From positions 1 to 36,816 of IMG/VR virus record IMGVR_UViG_3300027801_000067: DNA of 36,816 nt, one strand, 5' to 3'. Positions 31,476 through 36,816 of the stretch are shown piece by piece (the stretch's first letter is position 1; every line of letters begins with the position of its first letter). This DNA is from a virus. The notes beneath the pieces are model-generated. The model saw only the letters and a list, made by a program, of their open reading frames with translations. It did not search any database and was not told the origin of the DNA. The position numbers and the translations under genes are program-made.

Positions 31476-32028
31476 TATCCGTTTCAGTTACTTCTTCAGT
31501 TGAAGAAACAAAAGGATTATCTGCAGGTTCTTCAGCTACAAATCCCTCTTCTTTTCCAAAGGCAGAAGTCTCGTTCTCATACTCTACTAACTCAATGACT
31601 TGAACGGCATTGAAATACATAGTAACACCGCTTTTACCATTAACAGTATATGGAACTGGAGAATAGGAAACCTTAACAGTTGATCCCCAGCCGATATCCA
31701 CATTACATGGCTTCATTTGAGAATCTACAACCATGATCTTAACATCATGAGCTTCACCATTTCTTCCTTTGATGGAAGCTTTCTGCTTGAATTTGAAGAG
31801 GATATCATCTCCATCTTCTTTGTAAGGAATATATTCAGATGGTTTTGCACCTGAAGATTTAACTTCTTCTGCAATCCAATCATCAATATTTCCCATCCAA
31901 GACTTTGCTTCCTTAGATTTAGCTGGAAGAAGCAGGTTAATCTGAAACACATCATATTCAGGATGTGGACTTTTAATATTTACCCATTTGCATTTCGCAG
32001 CTGGACTTACTAGTTTGGCAGTTGCCAT
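31462..32028 (-). CDS. Single-stranded DNA-binding protein, T7 gp2.5 homologue
   Basis: A 188-residue SSB. The OB-fold core has ILFKFKQKASIKGRNGEAHD, VKIMVVDSQMKP and GWGSTVKVSYSPVPYTVN, which line up with T7 gp2.5 (TFKFKCYASF, LVVVDSKGK, GGGSKLKVKYSLVPYKWN). The C-terminal tail is acidic and ends in phenylalanine (EEVTETDNDDF), as in T7, where the terminal Phe is needed for contact with polymerase and helicase. AAGGAGAAC lies 4 bases before the ATG. It coats single strands at the fork and promotes annealing. It is the second gene after the proposed phage promoter at 32269-32296. Confidence 0.95.
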   Translation of the reverse strand: MATAKLVSPAAKCKWVNIKSPHPEYDVFQINLLLPAKSKEAKSWMGNIDDWIAEEVKSSGAKPSEYIPYKEDGDDILFKFKQKASIKGRNGEAHDVKIMVVDSQMKPCNVDIGWGSTVKVSYSPVPYTVNGKSGVTMYFNAVQVIELVEYENETSAFGKEEGFVAEEPADNPFVSSTEEVTETDNDDF

Positions 32029-32050
32029 ATTGTTCTCCTTCTATTATATA

Positions 32051-32263
32051 TTATGATTGATACTCAGAGAATTCATTTAAAATCTCTCGTTGAATAGGAT
32101 CTAATCCATCATCATATTCTTCTTCTGTTGTTTCCTCCTTCTTAAAATTGTTTATAAGATATTCTGGATCTATTCCAGAATTATTAAGTTCTATATAGAT
32201 ATCTACAGGTAGAGATTCTCCTGATTTTAATATCTCTATAGCTTGATATTCAAGTTGTTCCAT
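32051..32263 (-). CDS. Hypothetical 70-residue acidic protein
   Basis: A small acidic protein (MEQLEYQAIEILKSGESLPV...; EETTEEEYDDGLDPIQREIL) with no cysteine, membrane segment or known motif. It is the first gene behind the proposed phage promoter, with AAGGAAATT directly before the ATG, and is followed by the SSB gene. In T7 the equivalent interval holds small middle genes, among them the host RNA polymerase inhibitor gp2. A regulatory role here would be guesswork, since I see no sequence similarity to gp2. Confidence 0.7.
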   Translation of the reverse strand: MEQLEYQAIEILKSGESLPVDIYIELNNSGIDPEYLINNFKKEETTEEEYDDGLDPIQREILNEFSEYQS

Positions 32264-32268
32264 AATTT

Positions 32269-32296
32269 CCTTTCATTATACCTAGAGTAGGTAAAA
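32269..32296 (-). promoter_or_regulatory. Putative phage RNA polymerase promoter, middle genes
   Basis: On the minus strand TTACCTACTCTAGG (32294-32281) is followed by TATAATGAAAGG, 7 bases before the ATG of the next gene. It begins 9 bases after the RNA polymerase stop codon and lies behind the terminator embedded in that gene. The 14-base core is identical to the copy at 23846-23833. TATAAT inside it could also serve as a host -10 box, but no matching -35 box is evident. Confidence 0.7.
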
Positions 32297-32303
32297 AGAA
32301 TTT

Positions 32304-34748
32304 TTAACAGAAAAAGTACTGTGAATTCAGTACTTCATAAATATTAAGATTACCTTGCTTAGGAGGTTCAGGAACTTCATCCAAAACTTCCAAAGCTGCT
32401 TTCCGAAAATCATTGAGGACATCATTCTTAGAATAGATATCTACAAATGCTTCTCGTAAAAGTCTTGCAAGCTTAGGAGTATTATGAGCATGAGTTCCAT
32501 AGCTGTCATGAATCATGGCATAAGAACTAATCTCCTCCTTATTACAAAGATGCACAGTCAGAGTCAATGCTGAGGCATCCAGAGAGTGTACAAAGTTAGG
32601 TGCAGATCCATTAACCGATCTATGTACATCTATCTTCTTTCCATCTTCCTCATATATCACAGGCTTCAGAAGTTTACCATCAATGGTAGTTGTAATCTGT
32701 CTCCATTTGAATGCCTTGTAATGTTGATATATACAGAGTCCTGTAGGAGTCCACCAGATAACAGGATATCCCTTCTTAGAAAGCTCAGAACTTACATCTC
32801 TAATCCAATTCATAGCTTTTCTAGCAGAAACTACAACTTCTCCTATAGCATTCCAGACTAAACCAGTAATCCAGTTAGTGTATTTGATCATGTGTTCATC
32901 ATCACCCAAAGGAAAAACAAAACCTTTCCTGAGTTGATCAGTTACATATTCTTCTACATAAACCATAGCAGAGAACCTCGTTCCACCATACGGAACAACC
33001 ATTACAGGTCTTTTAGTCATCTTACGATTTATCAATCCAGATTCTAGCCACTTCTTAGCCATTGGATCATCTAAATCAGCAAGCTTGGTACATTCCCGAA
33101 TGACTACATCAGCAACCTCCTGATATATGTCTTGAGGAATGTCTGTTTTAGTGAGATTTGTTCCTTTACCTCCTATAGGACATCTCAACATAGCTGAATA
33201 GTGTTGTAAACCATTGTTAGAGCCATCTAAAGCTATCGGGAGATGACTTACATACCCTAAGCCTTTTCTTTTCAATGTAGCCCATTCTAAGCAGAATGCA
33301 AAGAACAACCAAGCATCATCAAATTTAGTCCACCAATCATAATTCAGACCAAGTTCTGCAGATTTGATGATATGTTCCTCATTATCCAGAACCCATTTGA
33401 TTCTTTCTGCAAAGGAAACTTTATCTACTCCAGCACAATTAGCACCATGAATTGCAAGCCAATCTTTTTGCTCCTCATTCTCAATAGGAAGTCCTTCTCC
33501 AAAAGTGAGTAAAGATTTTGCTGGTTCAGTACCTTGTGGAGTTAAAAAACTACTTACTGTATATTTTCTTCCTCTAAAATCTGCTTGATAAGGAAAATAA
33601 ATTTGATCAAAATCCTTAAATTTTTCTGCAAGATTGAGAGTCCTCATGAACTGGAGGATTTGAGATTTTCTCCTTATGTTTTCTTCATATACTCTTGTAG
33701 CGTTTCCTTTCCATTTTTTAAATTTAATTTTAGTTTCTTCATCCATATCCTGTTTTTTCAGGTCTTTTGGGATTCCACTTGGAGGTAGAGCTAATTCACC
33801 ACGATGAGGCATTCCTCCTATTACTCTTTCCTGTTCCCATGCTTCCTTCATAACAGTTAGGACTTTGGAATTAACTTTCCATCTGGTTTCCTGAAGTGAA
33901 TTTACACATTCAAATTCTATCTCCATTTTATGATAAGGTAACTCAGACTTTACATTCTTATGAGTCTCCTTAATAAATGGTAGGCGATGAGATAAATATC
34001 CTCCATTACTAGGATTAGTCCACTTCTTAGGCGTAGTGACCATAGGAAGATAAGCAGGAGAAAAAAGCTCTCCTTTTCTCATTATGTCCTCAATCATATC
34101 TAAAGTGGCCTGAGTAGGAACAAGAGTATAGGAATTATACTTTTTTCCTGAAGCTCTTGAAGAACCTAATTTAATTAAACCTGTAGATCTAATTATCAAA
34201 TCTATCATAAGCTGACCAACCTGAGTCCTTTCTATTTTAGACCAAACAGGTGCTTCTTCTCCCATTCGATAGGAAGCAGATCTAATTAATCCATACCTTC
34301 GGTAATGTCTAGATGCAGAAATCTTTCCAATTTTTTTAACTAATATTTGGAAATAATTCTTATCTGATTGTTCCCAAAGATTAAACCTTACCTGATCAGA
34401 CAAAGCTTGACCTATCTGGTGAGAAAGATTCATGAGTTTTTGGGAATTAGAGATACCATCCATTATTGCCCTAAGTGAAATAAAAGCTGCTACATCGTTG
34501 TCCAGCATTGCTAGGAAAGGACTTGATGCTTTCATTCTTCCTGGTTTTGAAACCTCCTCATTTATGTAAGTGTGAATAGCTTTACTTAGAACTACAACTG
34601 TTTTCTTCATGAGTAAGATGCCGTGTAAGGTAATGGATTCTGTACCTTTCTTCTTGGCTTCTCTTACTTGCTTCTGGAACTTCTCAATTCCAGTATAAAC
34701 CATTTCTTCTTCTAAAGATTTTTGAATCTCAAAAATGTTTCCTTCCAT
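32304..34748 (-). CDS. Single-subunit DNA-directed RNA polymerase, T7 gp1 homologue
   Basis: An 814-residue phage RNA polymerase (T7: 883) that takes over transcription from the host enzyme. Catalytic residues are intact: D508 (LPIALDGSNNGLQHYSAMLR), K579 and Y587 (MTKRPVMVVPYGG), and H747-D748 (YAMIHDSYGT). The region before APNFVHS (about residues 684-708) corresponds to the T7 specificity loop that reads the promoter. YFPYQADFRGRKYTVSSFLT is another family hallmark. The C-terminus NLNIYEVLNSQYFFC parallels T7 NLNLRDILESDFAFA. GAGGAG lies just before the ATG, which directly follows the stop codon of the membrane miniprotein. The last ten codons also form an intrinsic terminator. Confidence 0.97.
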   Translation of the reverse strand: MEGNIFEIQKSLEEEMVYTGIEKFQKQVREAKKKGTESITLHGILLMKKTVVVLSKAIHTYINEEVSKPGRMKASSPFLAMLDNDVAAFISLRAIMDGISNSQKLMNLSHQIGQALSDQVRFNLWEQSDKNYFQILVKKIGKISASRHYRRYGLIRSASYRMGEEAPVWSKIERTQVGQLMIDLIIRSTGLIKLGSSRASGKKYNSYTLVPTQATLDMIEDIMRKGELFSPAYLPMVTTPKKWTNPSNGGYLSHRLPFIKETHKNVKSELPYHKMEIEFECVNSLQETRWKVNSKVLTVMKEAWEQERVIGGMPHRGELALPPSGIPKDLKKQDMDEETKIKFKKWKGNATRVYEENIRRKSQILQFMRTLNLAEKFKDFDQIYFPYQADFRGRKYTVSSFLTPQGTEPAKSLLTFGEGLPIENEEQKDWLAIHGANCAGVDKVSFAERIKWVLDNEEHIIKSAELGLNYDWWTKFDDAWLFFAFCLEWATLKRKGLGYVSHLPIALDGSNNGLQHYSAMLRCPIGGKGTNLTKTDIPQDIYQEVADVVIRECTKLADLDDPMAKKWLESGLINRKMTKRPVMVVPYGGTRFSAMVYVEEYVTDQLRKGFVFPLGDDEHMIKYTNWITGLVWNAIGEVVVSARKAMNWIRDVSSELSKKGYPVIWWTPTGLCIYQHYKAFKWRQITTTIDGKLLKPVIYEEDGKKIDVHRSVNGSAPNFVHSLDASALTLTVHLCNKEEISSYAMIHDSYGTHAHNTPKLARLLREAFVDIYSKNDVLNDFRKAALEVLDEVPEPPKQGNLNIYEVLNSQYFFC
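32311..32333 (-). terminator. Intrinsic terminator inside the RNA polymerase 3' end
   Basis: On the minus strand GTACTG-AATTCA-CAGTAC (32333-32316) is a perfect 6-bp stem with a 6-base loop, followed directly by TTTTTCTG. The hairpin and T run encode the last residues VLNSQYFFC of the RNA polymerase. It would stop host-polymerase (early) transcription at the end of the early region, just before the phage promoter. T7 has its early terminator slightly further downstream, after gene 1.3. Confidence 0.72.
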
Positions 34749-34901
34749 TTAGAACTCCTCTTGTTTTATTGTTATAGAATTACCTTTCATTATATTATAA
34801 AATATAACGATAAGCATTACAAGAATTCCTGATAAAAATCCAAATCCAAAGATAGTAAAATATACTAATAGATCTGGAAGTATTAAGAACCATCTACCCA
34901 T
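34749..34901 (-). CDS. 50-residue single-pass membrane miniprotein
   Basis: The frame starts at the ATG at 34901, inside the methyltransferase 3' end (19-base overlap), and its TAA touches the RNA polymerase ATG with no gap. The protein is MGRWFLILPD, then an almost unbroken hydrophobic run (LLVYFTIFGFGFLSGILVML, IVIFYNI), then a short polar tail (MKGNSITIKQEEF). One long transmembrane helix is likely. The Shine-Dalgarno is weak (AGGT about 9 bases upstream). Its last codons carry the GAGGAG that serves the RNA polymerase gene, so it may also act as a coupling cistron. Possible roles include superinfection exclusion or host envelope modification, but I do not recognise it. Confidence 0.65.
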   Translation of the reverse strand: MGRWFLILPDLLVYFTIFGFGFLSGILVMLIVIFYNIMKGNSITIKQEEF

Positions 34902-36022
34902 AAGCGTTTACCTATTGCTTCAATTACTGGTAAAGTCACGCTATTACCAGCCATTTTAAAGAGTTGACTATCTGATATGCCTAATTCCTTTCCCTTCTCA
35001 TACAGAGAGTCTGGCGCACCCTGAAGCCTAAAGAATTCTAAGGGTGTGAGCCTTCGTAGTACCTTTCCATCAAATATAGATTGCTCTATACTTTTTCTTG
35101 TGGTCAGGGTTCCTACGATAGGCTCCTTTTTTGGAACAATTACTTTTCCCCTTCTTGGAGAAAAATCTTTTCCAGTTTTTGCTTTGTGTTCTTTCCTAAT
35201 ATTCTTAGCTTCATCTGATCTTATTTCAGTAAGAACAAAAGGTTGTCTGTTACCTCCAGAACATGAGTTTATAGTAGGTGATATTCCTTCATCAGAATAA
35301 ACTCTATCATTTGAATGCTTAGGTTTATTGAGTTGAAGAATTGTCATTCCACTATGGTTTCCTCCTGTGTGTCCTCCTGCACTTATTGTTCTAGCAATTG
35401 CGGTTTTTGCTGACTCCGACTTGCAAGAGTTCTCGTTAGTTTCTCCCATGAGAGGAAATACTTTGGGTCTGGATTTGTTTCTAAGATATCCGATAACGAA
35501 GACTCGTTCTCTGTTTTGTGGAACTCCGAAATTCTTGCTGTTAACAGTTTGCCATTCTGCATCGTACCCCAATTCTGAAAGCCTGTTGAGCATGGAACTA
35601 AAAACTTCTCCTTTCCATTTGCCAGACGATAGAACTCCTTTGACTTGTTCAAGAAAAAGAATGCGAGGTTTTTTAACTTGTATGATTTTGCAAAAGTGTA
35701 TAAACAAGTCACCGCCACATTTGGTTTGATTAAAGGGATCTTCTTTCCTTTTTCCAGCGATACTGAACGCAGGACAGGGTAGACCTGCACAGGCAATGTC
35801 GAAATCTGGCAAGATACTTGGGTCTTCTGCAATTTTTCTGATGTCTCCATAGTTTTTGCTCTCATAATTTCCTCTATTAGTATAGTTATCGATTAAGGCG
35901 AACTCTTCAGCCAGCCAATTACTCCATTTATCTACTTCTGCATGACCTACTTGTTTATGTCCTGCTTGTCTCATACCTAGTCCAAACAGGTCTAAACCAC
36001 TTGCGAATGAAAAGAATTTCAT
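34883..36022 (-). CDS. C5-cytosine DNA methyltransferase (Dcm-like)
   Basis: A 379-residue enzyme with the C5-methyltransferase motif order: I (FSFASGLDLFGLGM, residues 4-17), IV with the catalytic cysteine C83 (AGLPCPAFSIAG), VI (ILFLEQVKGV, where E125 is the base-binding Glu), VIII (QNRERVFVIGY), a target-recognition region about 185-340, IX (RRLTPLEFFRLQGAPDSL) and X (GNSVTLPVIEAIGKRL). It methylates cytosine at carbon 5 in a sequence I cannot predict, most likely to shield phage DNA from host restriction. Motif VI reads EQV where most members have ENV. No partner endonuclease gene is adjacent. AAGGAGAAC lies 5 bases before the ATG and also encodes the end of the zinc-ribbon gene. Confidence 0.95.
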   Translation of the reverse strand: MKFFSFASGLDLFGLGMRQAGHKQVGHAEVDKWSNWLAEEFALIDNYTNRGNYESKNYGDIRKIAEDPSILPDFDIACAGLPCPAFSIAGKRKEDPFNQTKCGGDLFIHFCKIIQVKKPRILFLEQVKGVLSSGKWKGEVFSSMLNRLSELGYDAEWQTVNSKNFGVPQNRERVFVIGYLRNKSRPKVFPLMGETNENSCKSESAKTAIARTISAGGHTGGNHSGMTILQLNKPKHSNDRVYSDEGISPTINSCSGGNRQPFVLTEIRSDEAKNIRKEHKAKTGKDFSPRRGKVIVPKKEPIVGTLTTRKSIEQSIFDGKVLRRLTPLEFFRLQGAPDSLYEKGKELGISDSQLFKMAGNSVTLPVIEAIGKRLWVDGS

Positions 36023-36023
36023 A

Positions 36024-36242
36024 TTAGTTCTCCTTCTTTTTCAGGTTAGCTTGATGACTACAATGAGGACATCCCCAATTAGTCTTACTATTTATAAGAC
36101 TGTTCTGTTCAGTAGTAGCATAACTCCACCAGTTGCTACATCTACCACAAGTGAAATGGTAAATTCGTTCAGTTGTATATTCATGATTTTTTACAGGCGG
36201 TTTCCAATCAGGATTCCATTCATATTCCATTTCCTCTTCCAT
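36024..36242 (-). CDS. Zinc-ribbon miniprotein, 72 residues
   Basis: Two CxxC pairs (FTCGRCSNWW and WGCPHCSHQA) about 26 residues apart form a probable zinc ribbon. The N-terminus is acidic with Trp and Pro (EEEMEYEWNPDWKPPVKNHE). AAGGAGAAC before the ATG at 36242 supports that start over Met5. The gene ends one base before the methyltransferase ATG. Small zinc-ribbon proteins of this type in early phage regions could bind DNA, RNA or a host protein. No specific function can be assigned. Confidence 0.8.
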   Translation of the reverse strand: MEEEMEYEWNPDWKPPVKNHEYTTERIYHFTCGRCSNWWSYATTEQNSLINSKTNWGCPHCSHQANLKKKEN

Positions 36243-36253
36243 TTTAGTTCTCC

Positions 36254-36751
36254 TTATTTAAACCATTCAGGTTGTTGAGTGTTTTTCCACTTACACATAT
36301 AAGCTTTTTCCACATTATAATAATTTCGATACGCTTGAACTGTATCGTTAATTCTTTCATCTCCCCAATTAACTTTACAATGATCTGGCATACATTGTGG
36401 AGGTGCTGAAAAGAAATCTAGTTTCATTTTATCTGGTGTATACTTTAGATACATTTTGAGTGTTGCGTCTGTTAAATGTGTTTTATTGTAACGCTTCTCA
36501 TACTCTTCACATAAATAGTAGAATAAATTATACAACCAATGGTAGTGCCTTGCATTGGCACGAGTCCAGATAGAACTTGGATGATTCTTATGTGTACTTT
36601 TGTAGAAGACATCCGAACACTTATCACCAGCCATCTCACGCTGGCACGTGGAAAGTAACTGTGCCGACTCTAGAATCATTTTGACAACGTGCTTATCACA
36701 ATGATACTCTGCACAAGTTTTTGGGTCAGTATCTAAGAAAAATATATTCAT
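36254..36751 (-). CDS. Conserved marine-phage protein of unknown function
   Basis: I place the start at the ATG at 36751 (MNIFFLDTDPKTCAEYHCDK), because GGAG lies 7 bases before it. The in-frame ATG at 36763 has no Shine-Dalgarno and lies upstream of that GGAG. The 165-residue protein carries the block DTDPKTCAEYHCDKHVVKMI, then LESAQLLSTCQ, followed by HPSSIWTRANARHYHWLYNL, EYEKRYNKTHL and QAYRNYYNVEKAYMCKWKNT with PEWF at the end. I associate this pattern with hypothetical proteins of cyanophages and other marine phages. The clustered His, Cys, Asp and Lys residues suggest an enzyme or metal site. It lies 25 bases behind the tRNA. Confidence 0.82.
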   Translation of the reverse strand: MNIFFLDTDPKTCAEYHCDKHVVKMILESAQLLSTCQREMAGDKCSDVFYKSTHKNHPSSIWTRANARHYHWLYNLFYYLCEEYEKRYNKTHLTDATLKMYLKYTPDKMKLDFFSAPPQCMPDHCKVNWGDERINDTVQAYRNYYNVEKAYMCKWKNTQQPEWFK

Positions 36752-36776
36752 TTTGTTCTCCATTTAAGTTTAAGTT

Positions 36777-36816
36777 TGGTGAGGAAGGTAGGATTTGCAC
36801 CTACTGTGTCATTCGA
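36777..36816 (-). tRNA. tRNA, 3' part only (possibly Leu-type with long variable arm)
   Basis: On the minus strand the end of the window shows a T arm GTAGG-TGCAAAT-CCTAC (36804-36788), an acceptor 3' strand CTTCCTC, a discriminator A and an encoded CCA (36779-36777). The preceding TC-GAAT-GACACA could be the loop and 3' side of a long variable arm, and the discriminator A would suit a leucine tRNA, but the anticodon lies outside the window. T-loop position 55 is G instead of the near-universal T. It may be a phage-carried tRNA or a tRNA-derived attachment site. Confidence 0.75.

Noticed and set aside
34780-34800. CCTTTCATTATA shared with the middle promoter region
   Set aside because: The shared 12 bases are part of the membrane miniprotein coding sequence, and the TACCTACTCTAGG core is absent, so no promoter is called.
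35383-35865. 160-residue frame within the methyltransferase gene
   Set aside because: It overlaps the catalytic motifs IV-VIII of the methyltransferase in another phase and lacks a start signal or recognisable domain.
1-36816. Search by eye for CRISPR arrays, insertion sequences, integrase, inteins or group I introns
   Set aside because: No direct-repeat/spacer array, transposase or integrase frame, or interruption of the conserved polymerase, helicase, reductase or RNA polymerase motifs was seen.

Overview
This window is most of the genome of a T7-like podophage (Autographivirus type), read on the strand opposite to transcription: every credible gene is on the minus strand, so the phage map runs from the right end (about 36.8 kb) to the left end (1). 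The DNA is AT-rich, the genes are tightly packed with short overlaps, and the gene set (single-subunit RNA polymerase, T7 gp2.5/3/4/5/6 homologues, adenosylcobalamin-dependent ribonucleotide reductase, T7-type head and tail) matches marine T7-like phages of the kind known from cyanobacteria, SAR11 and other oceanic bacteria. The host cannot be fixed from the sequence alone. The terminase genes, lysis genes and any integrase are not in the window; by T7 synteny terminase and lysis genes should lie beyond the left end.

Right end, early region (about 36.8-32.3 kb): a truncated tRNA 3' half with an encoded CCA, a conserved marine-phage protein of unknown function, a zinc-ribbon miniprotein, a C5-cytosine DNA methyltransferase, a 50-residue membrane miniprotein, and the phage RNA polymerase. 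An intrinsic terminator is embedded in the last codons of the polymerase gene. About 20 bases beyond it lies a motif (minus strand TTACCTACTCTAGG) that recurs exactly once more among the sites I found, upstream of the structural block. I read it as the phage promoter.

Middle, DNA metabolism (about 32.3-23.9 kb): a small acidic protein, single-stranded DNA-binding protein, endonuclease I, primase-helicase (with a T7 4B-like internal start), family A DNA polymerase that lacks the T7 thioredoxin-binding insertion, a PD-(D/E)XK nuclease whose start overlaps the polymerase 3' end by 122 bases, 5'-3' exonuclease, a 58-residue protein, a DUF3310/T7 gp1.7-like protein, and a class II ribonucleotide reductase. 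Together these degrade host DNA, remake deoxynucleotides and replicate the phage.

Late, virion block (about 23.8-0.5 kb): three small genes, portal, scaffold, major capsid, a terminator-like hairpin pair, tail tubular proteins A and B, internal virion proteins like gp13/14/15/16 (the last two enlarged to 1316 and 1708 residues), a T7 gp17-type tail fibre, and a separate glycine-rich adhesin-like protein. Three tail proteins carry copies of one short beta-rich module. The left 0.5 kb holds a 12-bp tandem repeat, two back-to-back dyads, a 62-residue hypothetical gene and a truncated gene with a clear signal peptide.

I see no wholly new defence or mobile system. The most interesting items are the nuclease nested on the DNA polymerase gene, the polymerase without a thioredoxin-binding domain, the terminator/promoter switch at the RNA polymerase 3' end, the shared tail module, and the in-frame repeat-bearing extension after the adhesin stop codon.
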